Of a DNA stretch of 64,000 nt, positions 7,707 to 15,363 are shown one piece after another (positions within the stretch are counted from its first letter, which is position 1; each line of letters opens with the position of its first letter). Location: NCBI RefSeq assembly GCF_035621355.1, contig NZ_CP141769.1:2170001-2234000 (forward strand). The letters are read 5' to 3'. Position numbers and translations under genes: made by a program. This DNA is from Thiobacillus sp. SCUT-2. Lineage in GTDB: Bacteria > Pseudomonadota > Gammaproteobacteria > Burkholderiales > Thiobacillaceae. Below the pieces are notes generated by a model, which was not told the DNA's origin, made no database searches, and saw only the letters and a program-made list of their open reading frames with translations.

Positions 7707-7859
7707 ATCGCCCGAGACGGATTGATCGGGCCGGCCCGATGAAATTCGAAGCGGATTCCCCCCCGTCGACAACGTCCCGCAAGGCCAGGCAGCGCCAGCC
7801 GGCGCAGCGCCGAGCGCTCGTTTCGCGGCCCGCGCGACAGGCCCGGTTCGGCCCCTCGC

Positions 7860-8771
7860 ATGACCGCTGAAGCCCTCCCCGTTCCGGCCCACCGCCTCCA
7901 GTTGTTGAAGGGCTTCGCGGCTGCGGCCGCGGTCGTCGTGGTCTGGTCCGGGTTCAACATCGTCTCCCGGCTGGGCGGCCGCAGCCCGTTGACGCCCTAC
8001 GACATGGCGGCCGCACGCTTCGTCTTCTCGGGGATCGTGTGCCTGCCGTTCGTGCTGGCCCGCTGGCGGCGCCTCCCGTGGCCGCGGCTGGCCGTGCTGG
8101 CCGCGTTCGGCGGCATGAGCTACGGGCTGTTCGTCTACGCGGGCTTTTCGCTGGCGCCGACCGCGCATGCGGGCATCCTGGTCAATGGCGGCATTCCCTT
8201 CGCGACGGCGTTGCTCGCCTGGCTCGTCCTCGGGCGCCGCCCCGGCATCCGCTCCGAGTTCGCCCTGCTGGTCGCCGGCCTGGGCATCGTGCTGATCGGC
8301 CTCCACAGCTTCGGCCAGTTTGCCGGGGCGCCCGCCCACCAATGGGTGGGAGACGTGTTCTTCCTGCTGGCCGCAACCTGCTATGCCTCGTTTGGCCTGT
8401 TGCTCAAGCACTGGCACGTCTCGCCCCTCGACGCGACGATCGGCATCGCGGTGATTTCGATGGCCTGCTACGCGCCGGTCTATCTCGCGTTCCTGCCCAA
8501 GGCCATCGCCACCGTTCCCCTGTCCTTCGTCCTGCTGCAAGGCGTCTATCAAGGCATCCTCGCGGCCTCGATTGCCGGCCTGCTGTTCGCCTACGCCATC
8601 CACAACATCGGACCGCAGCGCGCCACCCTCATGCTGGCCATGGTTCCCGGCATCTCGGCCGTCGCCGCCGTCCCCTTGCTGAAGGAATCCCTCGATGCCG
8701 TGACCATCGCCGGCGTCGTGCTGGTGACGGTCGGCGCGGCGCTAGGCGCGACGCATCAATCCGCAAGATGA
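7860..8771 (+). CDS. EamA/DMT-family transporter
   Basis: A 303-aa inner-membrane protein with ten hydrophobic segments in two EamA repeats. The first repeat includes VVVVWSGFNIVSRLGG and APTAHAGILVNGGIPFATALLAWLVLG; the second includes GDVFFLLAATCYASFGLLLKHW and GPQRATLMLAMVPGISAVAAVPLLKE. Members export metabolites or amino acids, and the substrate cannot be read from sequence. The start has no obvious Shine-Dalgarno. A second, distinct DMT permease is at 24664-25593. Confidence 0.9.
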   Translation: MTAEALPVPAHRLQLLKGFAAAAAVVVVWSGFNIVSRLGGRSPLTPYDMAAARFVFSGIVCLPFVLARWRRLPWPRLAVLAAFGGMSYGLFVYAGFSLAPTAHAGILVNGGIPFATALLAWLVLGRRPGIRSEFALLVAGLGIVLIGLHSFGQFAGAPAHQWVGDVFFLLAATCYASFGLLLKHWHVSPLDATIGIAVISMACYAPVYLAFLPKAIATVPLSFVLLQGVYQGILAASIAGLLFAYAIHNIGPQRATLMLAMVPGISAVAAVPLLKESLDAVTIAGVVLVTVGAALGATHQSAR

Positions 8772-8793
8772 GGATGAAGGAGACCGTTCAGTC

Positions 8794-9039
8794 ATGAATC
8801 CGAGGGACCTGGAACTGCTGGTCACCCGGGAGATGCCATTTGGCATGCACAAGGGCCGAATCATTGCGGACCTGCCTGGCAACTACCTCAACTGGTTCGC
8901 GCGCAAAGGGTTCCCCCCGGGGGAAATTGGCCGCCTGCTGGCCCTGATGCAGGAAATCGATCACAACGGCCTGGCGGACATCCTCACCCCACTCAGGCAG
9001 CGAGCAAGCAAACCTCCCGGGCGCTCTGATCAAGCGTGA
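8794..9039 (+). CDS. DUF3820 family protein
   Basis: An 81-aa protein matching the short DUF3820 family: MPFGMHKGRIIADLPGNYLNWF followed by a helical segment ending IDHNGLADIL. The family has been described as a putative quorum-sensing-regulated virulence factor, with little mechanistic evidence. An AAGGAGA Shine-Dalgarno lies 11 bases before the ATG and the gene follows the DMT permease by 22 bp. Its last 47 bp overlap the end of a minus-strand truncated gene. Confidence 0.82.
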   Translation: MNPRDLELLVTREMPFGMHKGRIIADLPGNYLNWFARKGFPPGEIGRLLALMQEIDHNGLADILTPLRQRASKPPGRSDQA

Positions 9040-9499
9040 TTTCAGACGGATGGCACGCCTCATCAGACGGGTCGTCGGCCTTGATTCGAGCCAGGCCCCT
9101 TTGATGCAGCTTCAGCCCCGCGCCGATCAGGCCCAGGCCCGACAGCACCGCCAACCCAAGCCGCCGCTCCGGCGTCAACCACCCCGCGTCGAGGGCCAGC
9201 CGGATCAGATGCGCCACCGCACGCACCGGCGCCGTCGCCCCGGCCCACCCGAGGATCTGCGTCACGGGGATCTCGCTGCGCTCGGACGGCATCGGCGCGG
9301 GAGCGTTGTACTGCGGGTCCATTACGCGGCGTGTCGGCGCCGGCGGCGTATAAGCCGGCGGCATCTCCCGTGCAGCGGCAGCGGGGATTTCAGCAGTCGC
9401 AGGCGCCGCCGCTTGCGTGGCCGGCATCGCCGGCAACAGGCGTTCGATGCGCTCCAGCCGCGCCTCGCCTTGCGCGAGGCGTTCCTCGAGGGTTTTCAT
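8993..9499 (-). pseudogene. Truncated DUF2339 membrane protein gene
   Basis: The frame starts with a good GGGAGG Shine-Dalgarno and an ATG at 9499. It encodes a DUF2339 N-terminus: a coiled coil (MKTLEERLAQGEARLERIERLLPA), a proline/alanine linker, then GWAGATAPVRAVAHLIRLALDAGWLTPERRLGLAVLSGLGLIGAGLKL. DUF2339 proteins normally continue for hundreds of residues with many membrane helices. Here the match ends near residue 134 and is replaced by an unrelated 34-residue tail ending inside the DUF3820 gene. I read it as a decayed remnant; expression as a 168-aa protein is possible. Confidence 0.68.
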
Positions 9500-9577
9500 G
9501 TGTCGCGCCTCCCTGTGTTTTCATCGTTGAGCGTTCGCGTTGGCCTTGGGTCAACGTTGCCTCTTGGCCCTACAGCC

Positions 9578-9667
9578 TGAGCTGACGGAGATTTAGCGGA
9601 CACTCGCAAATGGCGACAATGGCCAGGGAGATATCAGATGGAAAAGTCACCTAAAGGATCGTGCTGA
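9578..9667 (+). mobile_element. Possible remnant of an IS3-type element end
   Basis: TGAGCTGACGGAGATTTAGCGGACACT at 9578-9604, followed by a ribosome-binding AGGGAGA and a nine-codon frame MEKSPKGSC, resembles the left end and transposase start of IS3-family elements. No transposase body or right end follows. It lies just upstream of the truncated DUF2339 gene, so a past insertion and deletion is plausible. Low confidence without a database match. Confidence 0.25.
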
Positions 9668-9765
9668 CCGGACGTCAAACGCCGGCATCCATTTCGGATA
9701 TCCAAAGGGAGGCGGGTCCAGTGCCCCCTGTTGTTCCGTTATTTCGTCAAAAAAGGGAGATTGTC

Positions 9766-10257
9766 ATGAAAGCCATACATGGATTGTTTGCGGTGTCCTT
9801 GATCTGTCTTGCGACAGCATCTGCTCGAGCCGAGGACGTTGTGCAAGTGTCTTCGCTCATTCCCTATCAAGGCGACGATGTCGCGAATGAAGCCGTCCGC
9901 AAGGAATGCGACTGGAATACCACCATGCCGCGCTATCTGGCAGCGGAGTCCGATGGACGTGTGGTCGTAGCGGAGAAGGAATCCAACACGAATACCGGAA
10001 AAAGGCTGGTACTGGTTGCCACGCATCTCCACACGCTTGGCGGCGGAGGCTGGACGGGACCGAAGTGGCTCGTGCTGGAAGGAAAGCTCATGCAGGGGAA
10101 TAAACTGCTGGGGAGCTTCGAAGTCAGGCGCCAGACGATTGGCGGCTCGTTTCGAGCTTGCTCGACATTGACGTCGCTTAGCGAGGAAATTTCAGATGAC
10201 ATCCTGGAATGGCTGAAAGAGCCGGGTCTGAATGCCAAATTGGGCGACGCCGGCTAG
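9766..10257 (+). CDS. Secreted protein of unknown function
   Basis: A 163-aa protein with a clear signal peptide (MKAIHGLFAVSLICLATASARA-ED) and an AAGGGAGA Shine-Dalgarno before the ATG at 9766. The mature part has two cysteines (KECDWN and FRACST) that could form a disulfide, a glycine-rich HTLGGGGWTG loop and a helical C-terminus (LSEEISDDILEWLKEPG). I do not recognise the family. Base composition is slightly lower in GC than the core genes. It precedes the tandem-thioredoxin gene by 162 bp. Confidence 0.7.
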   Translation: MKAIHGLFAVSLICLATASARAEDVVQVSSLIPYQGDDVANEAVRKECDWNTTMPRYLAAESDGRVVVAEKESNTNTGKRLVLVATHLHTLGGGGWTGPKWLVLEGKLMQGNKLLGSFEVRRQTIGGSFRACSTLTSLSEEISDDILEWLKEPGLNAKLGDAG

Positions 10258-10419
10258 CCGGGCAGACCTTGGCAAAACCGGGGGAAAAACAAACAGGCCG
10301 ATTCACCTATGATCGGAATGGCAGAATGCACAAGGACCCTGAGCTGCGGCGACCCGCCTCAACCCGGCGTCGCCGGTCGATTCAAGACCGTCGTTGACGG
10401 CAACCGGAATGGAGACCAC

Positions 10420-11496
10420 ATGATTCCACGTTCGACGCACGGACCCCATTTCCTGACGTGGTTCGCATGCATCCTGCTCCTGTTCACCTGCCTTGCTCAC
10501 GCAGCGGAAAGGAAAGCAGGCGCTTTCCATGGCGCGGTCCAGACCGAATACCCAAGCTGGTTCAAGTCAAGCTTCCTCAACCTGCGGGAAGACATTGCAG
10601 AAGCCCAATCCAAAAACAAGCGCGTGATGCTCCTGTTCACGCAGGACGGCTGCCCCTACTGCCATGCCCTGGTCGAACGCAACCTTTCGCAAAAGGACAT
10701 CGAAACCTACCTGCGGAAACACTTCGACGTGATTGCCATCAACATGTGGGGCGACCGCGAGGTCGTGGGGCTCGACAACCGGTCCATGACCGAGAAGCAG
10801 TTTGCCGCCCGCCTCAAGGTGCAATTCACCCCCACCATCCTGTTTTTCGACGAAGCCGGGCAAACCGTACTGCGGCTCAATGGCTACATCCCGCCCGCCC
10901 GCTTCATGACTGCGCTGCAGTTTGCGGCGCAGGGCGCGAAGGAATCCGACTACCTCGATTACCTCGCAGCGCACCAGCCGCCTGCCACGGGCAGCGAATT
11001 GATCGATGAACCCTTCTTCAGGAAGCCGCCCTTCAATCTCGTGCGCAAGGGCGGCAAGGACAGGCCGATCGCCGTGTTCTTCGAGCAGCGCGACTGCCCG
11101 GCATGCGCCGAATTGCACCACCGGATCCTGTCGGACAAGCAGACGCGCGGCATCATCGCCGGGTTCGATGCGATCCAGCTCAACATGTGGTCGGACACGC
11201 CGCTGATCACCCCGCAGGGCAAAGCCACCACGGCGCGCGCATGGGCCCGGGCGCTGGACATCAAATATGCGCCCTCGATCGTGCTGTTCGATGCGAAGGG
11301 CAAGGAGATCATCCGCTCCGAGGCCTATTTCAAGCTGTTCCACACCCAGGGCATTTTGACCTACGTGCTGAGCGGCGCGTATGAAACAGAGCCGAGCTTC
11401 CAGCGCTACCTGTCCGCCAAGTCGGAACACCTGCGCGAACAGGGCCAGGATGTGGACATCTGGCGCATGGGCGACGAGCCCGCGGGGAAAAAATAG
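10420..11496 (+). CDS. Exported protein with two thioredoxin-like domains
   Basis: A 358-aa protein with a signal peptide (hydrophobic LTWFACILLLFTCLAHA) followed by two thioredoxin folds. The first has CPYC after MLLFTQDG and a cis-proline in VQFTPTILFFDE. The second has CPAC after AVFFEQRD and a cis-proline in IKYAPSIVLFDA. Each also carries an INMW or LNMW strand. Such SoxW-like periplasmic proteins reduce or oxidise partner thiols. Having two active sites in one chain suggests a relay. A GGAG Shine-Dalgarno supports the start at 10420. Confidence 0.85.
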   Translation: MIPRSTHGPHFLTWFACILLLFTCLAHAAERKAGAFHGAVQTEYPSWFKSSFLNLREDIAEAQSKNKRVMLLFTQDGCPYCHALVERNLSQKDIETYLRKHFDVIAINMWGDREVVGLDNRSMTEKQFAARLKVQFTPTILFFDEAGQTVLRLNGYIPPARFMTALQFAAQGAKESDYLDYLAAHQPPATGSELIDEPFFRKPPFNLVRKGGKDRPIAVFFEQRDCPACAELHHRILSDKQTRGIIAGFDAIQLNMWSDTPLITPQGKATTARAWARALDIKYAPSIVLFDAKGKEIIRSEAYFKLFHTQGILTYVLSGAYETEPSFQRYLSAKSEHLREQGQDVDIWRMGDEPAGKK

Positions 11497-11515
11497 ACGC
11501 GCGCGAATTCACGCG

Positions 11516-11540
11516 AACGGCCCGTCCGGGCCGTTTTTTA
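11516..11540 (+). terminator. Rho-independent terminator after the thioredoxin-like gene
   Basis: Stem ACGGCCC / GGGCCGT around a short GTCC loop, followed by TTTTTTAT. It starts about 20 bp after the stop codon. Confidence 0.88.
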
Positions 11541-11644
11541 TGGGTAAGGCCAAGGCCCGTCGAACGGGTGGAATGATTTCGCGCCTGGCGCCTATAGTGA
11601 TTCCAGAACGGCAGAAGTCTTTTTTCAGCATGAGGAGCATGCGC

Positions 11645-12166
11645 ATGAGCCTTAAGGACCTCGACCCCAACATTCTCCTGATCTTGATCGGCTCCTTGTT
11701 CGTTCTGATCGGCGCGTCCGGAAAGATCTTCATCGAGAAGTTTTCGGTTGTCGTGGCGTCGGCCGGCTCGCGCATCCTCGTCGTCGTCATCGGCCTGGTC
11801 ATGCTGGGGATCGGCGTCGTCGGCCCGGGCAAATTCTTCAGTGGTCAAATTGCCGGCCCGGCCGCGTCGAAACCCGTGCCGCAACCGGATTCCGCCCAGA
11901 TCAGGCCGAGCTTCGACTGCGCACGCGTGACCAGCAAGGCGGAGCAGATGGTGTGCTCGTCGCAGGAACTGGCCGTTCTCGATCTCAGCGTCGCAAACGC
12001 GTACCGGGATGCCATGGCGCGCCTTCACACCGATTACGAGCGGCGACAGCTCAAGGCTGCCCAGCTCTTCTGGCTGCAGGAAGTCCGGGGCAAATGCCAG
12101 GATGCAGCGTGCTTGAAAGAAGCGTACGAGGTCAGGGAAAGGCAGTTGCGGGAGGCCAGTCACTGA
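11645..12166 (+). CDS. Membrane-anchored LprI/DUF1311-type protein
   Basis: A 173-aa protein. Two hydrophobic helices near the N-terminus (ILLILIGSLFVLIGASG and ILVVVIGLVMLGIGVVG) anchor it. The C-terminal domain fits the LprI/DUF1311 pattern: FDCARVTSKAEQMVCSSQELAVLDLSVANAYRDAM, ending CQDAACLKEAYEVRERQL with paired cysteines. LprI-type domains include lysozyme inhibitors. Of three nearby ATGs, that at 11645 has the best Shine-Dalgarno (GAGGAG, seven bases upstream). It is convergent with the SnoaL-like gene. Confidence 0.78.
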   Translation: MSLKDLDPNILLILIGSLFVLIGASGKIFIEKFSVVVASAGSRILVVVIGLVMLGIGVVGPGKFFSGQIAGPAASKPVPQPDSAQIRPSFDCARVTSKAEQMVCSSQELAVLDLSVANAYRDAMARLHTDYERRQLKAAQLFWLQEVRGKCQDAACLKEAYEVRERQLREASH

Positions 12167-12204
12167 CATGAGAGGCCGTCCCACTGCCTCCTTGATCATC
12201 CGGG

Positions 12205-12222
12205 CCTGGCCCCTTTAGTTCC
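12205..12222 (+). repeat. Dispersed GGCCCCTTT-purine-TTCC motif
   Basis: CCTGGCCCCTTTAGTTCC lies between convergent genes. Related copies occur at 16111-16129 and 16149-16168. Such motifs resemble footprints of small palindromic repeat elements. Confidence 0.4.
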
Positions 12223-12235
12223 GTGCCTTGATTGT

Positions 12236-12592
12236 TCATTGAGCGCCAACATAGGCCGCGTAAGTCTGCTGGACGATCTTGCCGTCCTTGACCAGAAACG
12301 TGTCCGTTCCCAAGGGAATCAGCTCGCCGACACTCCATACGATATAACCCACCTCGCCATGCGCCTCCTGGGTGCGCATGCGAAAGATCTCGAGCGCCCG
12401 TTCGGGCAGATTGCCGAGGAAGGCTTCGAAGAAACGCCGGATTTCGTCGACGCCGCGGTAGACGCGATCCGGCGCATGCAGAACGGCGTGCTCGTCATAG
12501 TCGTCGGCGATGGCAGCGGCGCCCTGGTTGGTCATGAATGCATGAAGGTGACGGTTCATCACGCTCAGGGTCTGGTTGGTGGTGGTGTTCAT
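12236..12592 (-). CDS. SnoaL-like (NTF2-fold) protein
   Basis: A 118-aa NTF2-fold protein with the usual order: long N-terminal helices (LSVMNRHLHAFMTNQGAAAIADDY), ADDYDEHAVLHAPDRVYRGVDEIRRFFEAFL, then curved strands ending GTDTFLVKDGKIVQQTYAAYV. SnoaL-like proteins act as small isomerases or hydrolases, or bind small ligands; no substrate is evident. Start 12592 is supported by GAGGAAGAAG upstream. It follows mddA on the same strand by 38 bp, probably in one operon. Confidence 0.82.
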   Translation of the reverse strand: MNTTTNQTLSVMNRHLHAFMTNQGAAAIADDYDEHAVLHAPDRVYRGVDEIRRFFEAFLGNLPERALEIFRMRTQEAHGEVGYIVWSVGELIPLGTDTFLVKDGKIVQQTYAAYVGAQ

Positions 12593-12630
12593 GATCTTCT
12601 TCCTCACGGTTGGTGGTTGATGGAACGTGC

Positions 12631-13392
12631 TCAGTCGTCGAGGAGCGCTCGGAAGCGGCGCGCCCTTGACCGCCCGAACGGAATCAGCCTGGGCGTACTT
12701 CTCTGGTAAGCGCGGTAGCGCTCACCGAACTGCCGCACCAGATCCCGCTCTTCGTACAGAAGCCCGATCAGCACGTAGGCGGTCATCCCGCCGGCAAGCA
12801 GCAGGTGACTGCCGGTCATGGATGGGGTGGACCATATTCCGATCAGCACGCCGAGCTGCATCGGATGACGCACCCACCGGTAAAGCGCCGGTGCCTTGAA
12901 TGCAACCGGCGTGTAGGGCAGGCCCCTGGCGTGCAGGTAGATCTGGCGCAGCCCGAACAGATCGGCATGACTGATGAGAAACGTGGTCAGCAGCACGAGC
13001 CCCCACCCGCCAAGCGCGATGCCGGTCAGCGTGCCCGCAAGCGGTCCGTCGTCGAGCTTCCACAGGTGCCCGGGCACGGGCTGCCAGAACGCGATGAGCA
13101 TGCACAAGGCCAGAGTCGTTGCCACGAGATAGGTGCTGCGCTCGAGGTGCACGGGAACATGGCGCGTCAGCCAGCCCTTGAATCCCGGGCGTGCCATGAT
13201 GCTGTGCTGCAGGCCGAAGCCGGCGATGAGGGCGAGGTCGACGAGCCAGGCCCATCCAGGCGAAGCCGTGCCGCCGCGGTCCACGTTGACCGGGGTCAGC
13301 ACGCCCACGCTGAATCCGACGAAATAGAGCAAGGCCACGAAGCCCGCCAGATAGGCGCCCAGCCCATAGATCCAGTTCAGCAGCGTTTTCAC
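12631..13392 (-). CDS. mddA: Methanethiol S-methyltransferase-like membrane protein
   Basis: A 253-aa membrane protein of the isoprenylcysteine methyltransferase/NnrU superfamily with about six hydrophobic segments. Visible family motifs are GLQHSIMARPGFKGWLTRHVPVHLERSTYL and the SAM-binding C-terminal part ALYRWVRHPMQLGVLIGIW followed by YEERDLVRQFGERYRAYQRSTPRLIPF. The first matches MddA, which methylates methanethiol to dimethyl sulfide. Other members of this superfamily methylate other thiols or act in nitrite or NO metabolism, so the substrate is likely but not certain. It is divergent from the HxlR regulator. Confidence 0.8.
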   Translation of the reverse strand: MKTLLNWIYGLGAYLAGFVALLYFVGFSVGVLTPVNVDRGGTASPGWAWLVDLALIAGFGLQHSIMARPGFKGWLTRHVPVHLERSTYLVATTLALCMLIAFWQPVPGHLWKLDDGPLAGTLTGIALGGWGLVLLTTFLISHADLFGLRQIYLHARGLPYTPVAFKAPALYRWVRHPMQLGVLIGIWSTPSMTGSHLLLAGGMTAYVLIGLLYEERDLVRQFGERYRAYQRSTPRLIPFGRSRARRFRALLDD

Positions 13393-13476
13393 GATGTCTC
13401 TCCTGTCAGCATTGAAGGAGTGTTCAATTTAGGGTGGGCGGCCTAGACTCTCTAGTGCGCAAACTGTAGTAAACGG

Positions 13477-13491
13477 CTACGCATTGCGTAG
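13477..13491. promoter_or_regulatory. Perfect palindrome upstream of the HxlR gene, likely operator
   Basis: CTACGCA-T-TGCGTAG is a perfect 7-1-7 inverted repeat, 15 bp before the HxlR start codon and 84 bp upstream of mddA. The position suits control of both divergent genes by a dimeric winged-helix regulator. Confidence 0.55.
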
Positions 13492-13506
13492 TGACCTGGA
13501 GGCGTC

Positions 13507-14211
13507 ATGTTGAAATACGGCCAGTTTTGCCCCATCGCCAAAGCCAGCGAGGTGCTCGGTGAAAAATGGACGGTATTGATCGTGCGCGAGTTGCTGCTGG
13601 GCACGAAGCGCTTCAACGACTTTCAGCGGGCGTTGTCGCTGATCTCGCCGACGGTGCTCGCCAAGCGGCTGAAGACGCTGGAGGAGCAGGGCCTGGTGTT
13701 TCGCAAGGCCGTGGGCGGCGGACGCTCGAGCGAGTATCACCTCACCCCGGCCGGCCGCGAACTCTACCCGGTCATCGAAGAGCTGGCCGTGTGGGGCATG
13801 CGCTGGGCGCGCAAGCACATGGACGATTCGGAACTGGACGTCGAGCTGCTGATGTGGGATGTCCAGCGCCGCATCGACCGCGATGCCCTGCCGGGCGGAC
13901 AGGCGGTGATTCGCTTCAGCTTTCCCGACTTGAAGCGCTATCGCGACTGGTGGGTGGTCGTCGACGAATCGGGCGCCGATCTGTGCACGAGCAACCCCGG
14001 CAAGGATATCGACCTGCACGTGGTGAGCGACCCGCGTACCCTGATCGAGGTGTGGATGGGCGATGCCACGCTCAGCGCTGCCACGTCGTCGGGCAAGCTC
14101 AAGCTGGTGGGCTCTGCACTGTACTCACGCACGATGAAGAACTGGTTCATGCTGAGCAACACGCGGGACATCATGCAGGCGCCGCATATCGCCAACCGCC
14201 AATACGATTGA
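13507..14211 (+). CDS. HxlR-family transcriptional regulator with C-terminal SCP2-like domain
   Basis: A 234-aa protein. The first ~110 residues are an HxlR winged helix (CPIAKASEVLGEKWTVLIVRELLLGTKRFNDFQ, LISPTVLAKRLKTLEEQGLV, SEYHLTPAGREL). The rest (IRFSFPDLKRYRDWWVVVDES through KLVGSALYSRTMKNWFMLS) resembles the sterol-carrier-like domain seen in long HxlR proteins and probably binds a ligand. A conserved N-terminal cysteine (FCPIAKA) is present, as in redox or electrophile-sensing HxlR members. It is divergent from mddA and 11 bp upstream of the YciI-like gene, so it probably regulates both. Confidence 0.88.
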   Translation: MLKYGQFCPIAKASEVLGEKWTVLIVRELLLGTKRFNDFQRALSLISPTVLAKRLKTLEEQGLVFRKAVGGGRSSEYHLTPAGRELYPVIEELAVWGMRWARKHMDDSELDVELLMWDVQRRIDRDALPGGQAVIRFSFPDLKRYRDWWVVVDESGADLCTSNPGKDIDLHVVSDPRTLIEVWMGDATLSAATSSGKLKLVGSALYSRTMKNWFMLSNTRDIMQAPHIANRQYD

Positions 14212-14222
14212 GGAGTGCAACC

Positions 14223-14591
14223 ATGAAATTCATGATGCTGATGATTCCGGCCGTGTACCAGGGCGGCAAGCCGGCGCCCGGCTTTGCGCCGGATCCGAAG
14301 AAGATGGAAGCAATGGGACGGTTCAACGAAGAAATGGGCAAGGCGATCAAGATCGAATCGCTCAACGGCCTGCATCCGCTGGCCGAGGGTGCGCGCGTAT
14401 CGTTCGCCAATGGCAAGCCCGCCGTGACCGACGGACCGTCGATCGAAGCAAAAGACGTGTTGGGCGGCTACTGGCTGGTGGAAGCGCCGTCCAGGGAAGA
14501 CGTGGTGAAGTGGGCGCAACGCTGCCCGGCGGACGAAGGCGACACCATCGAGATCCGGCAAGTCTTCGGGCCCGAGGATTTCGCGAAATAA
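14223..14591 (+). CDS. YCII/DGPF-family protein
   Basis: A 122-aa YCII-related protein: MKFMMLMIPAVYQGGKPAPGFAPDPKKMEAMGRFNEEMGK, then VTDGPSIEAKDVLGGYWLVEAPSREDVVKWAQRCP. The DGP motif after a variable loop is the family hallmark (DGPF). These ferredoxin-like dimers often sit beside sigma factors or HxlR genes; their biochemical role is mostly unknown. It is 11 bp downstream of the HxlR gene with a GAGGAG Shine-Dalgarno, clearly in its operon. Confidence 0.88.
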   Translation: MKFMMLMIPAVYQGGKPAPGFAPDPKKMEAMGRFNEEMGKAIKIESLNGLHPLAEGARVSFANGKPAVTDGPSIEAKDVLGGYWLVEAPSREDVVKWAQRCPADEGDTIEIRQVFGPEDFAK

Positions 14592-14660
14592 GGCGCGGGC
14601 GCCGGAATAGATATGTGTTCTTGCGAGACCTGACCCCGCGGGTTCGCAAGGGGGGCCTCG

Positions 14661-15305
14661 TTACCCCGCACCCAGGTGCCCGACCTTGACGAAGATCGTG
14701 CACCCCTCGCGGCTGAACGGCTGGTGCCGGCTCATGTGCGGGCTGCGCAGCCAGCTGCCGGCCGGATAGCGGCCGAACTCGTCCTCGAACACGCCATCGA
14801 GCACGAGGATTTCCTCGCCGCCGAAATGCGCATGGCTCTGGAAAAACGTCTCCGGCTGCCAGCGCACCAGCGCCGTATGCTCGCCTGCATGCTCGTGCAA
14901 GGGCATCACCGCCAACCCCGGCACCAAACCGGGCAGCCATCGCATGGACGCCGTATCCAGCCGCACTACCGACGTATCTTCCGCGTCGAAAGCGAGGCGC
15001 TTGATGAACAGCACGCACCCCGTCTCACTGTGCAGGGACACATCCGACCCCGGCGGATTGCGCAGGTAGGCACCCGCCCCCCACACGCCGCGCGCATCCG
15101 TCAGCGTGCCATCGAGCACGAGGATTTCCTCACCCAGCGCGCCGCCCGGCGGGGCGAACACCGCCCCCGCCGGCGCCTGCACCAGGCTGGTCGTGCCCGT
15201 CGCCAGGCTGTCGAGCGGCTTGCAGGCGCCCTCGCCGTCCGCCGTGGCGAGCCAGGGCGCCGTCTGCGTCGCCACCACCACGCGCTCGTTCAGATCCGCA
15301 TGCAT
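14661..15305 (-). CDS. ChrR-like double-cupin protein
   Basis: A 214-aa protein made of two cupin domains of ChrR type. Each has a GEEILVLDG strand, a GxGAYLRNPPGSD or PAGSWLRSPHMSRH strand and a C-terminal IFVK strand. The second holds metal-ligand-like residues in FFQSHAHFGGEE. ChrR proteins are zinc anti-sigma factors, but the N-terminal zinc anti-sigma domain is missing here and no sigma gene is adjacent, so this may be an acetylacetone-cleaving-like or sensory cupin. ATG at 15305 is taken as the start; its Shine-Dalgarno is weak. Confidence 0.78.
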   Translation of the reverse strand: MHADLNERVVVATQTAPWLATADGEGACKPLDSLATGTTSLVQAPAGAVFAPPGGALGEEILVLDGTLTDARGVWGAGAYLRNPPGSDVSLHSETGCVLFIKRLAFDAEDTSVVRLDTASMRWLPGLVPGLAVMPLHEHAGEHTALVRWQPETFFQSHAHFGGEEILVLDGVFEDEFGRYPAGSWLRSPHMSRHQPFSREGCTIFVKVGHLGAG

Positions 15306-15363
15306 GTCATTTTCACCATGATTAACAATCGCAGGGGTTATGGTGTCTGACCCCATTTATTGC

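Noticed and set aside
14661-15305. Zinc anti-sigma factor ChrR
   Set aside because: The N-terminal zinc-binding anti-sigma domain is missing and no ECF sigma gene is nearby, so only the cupin part supports the name.
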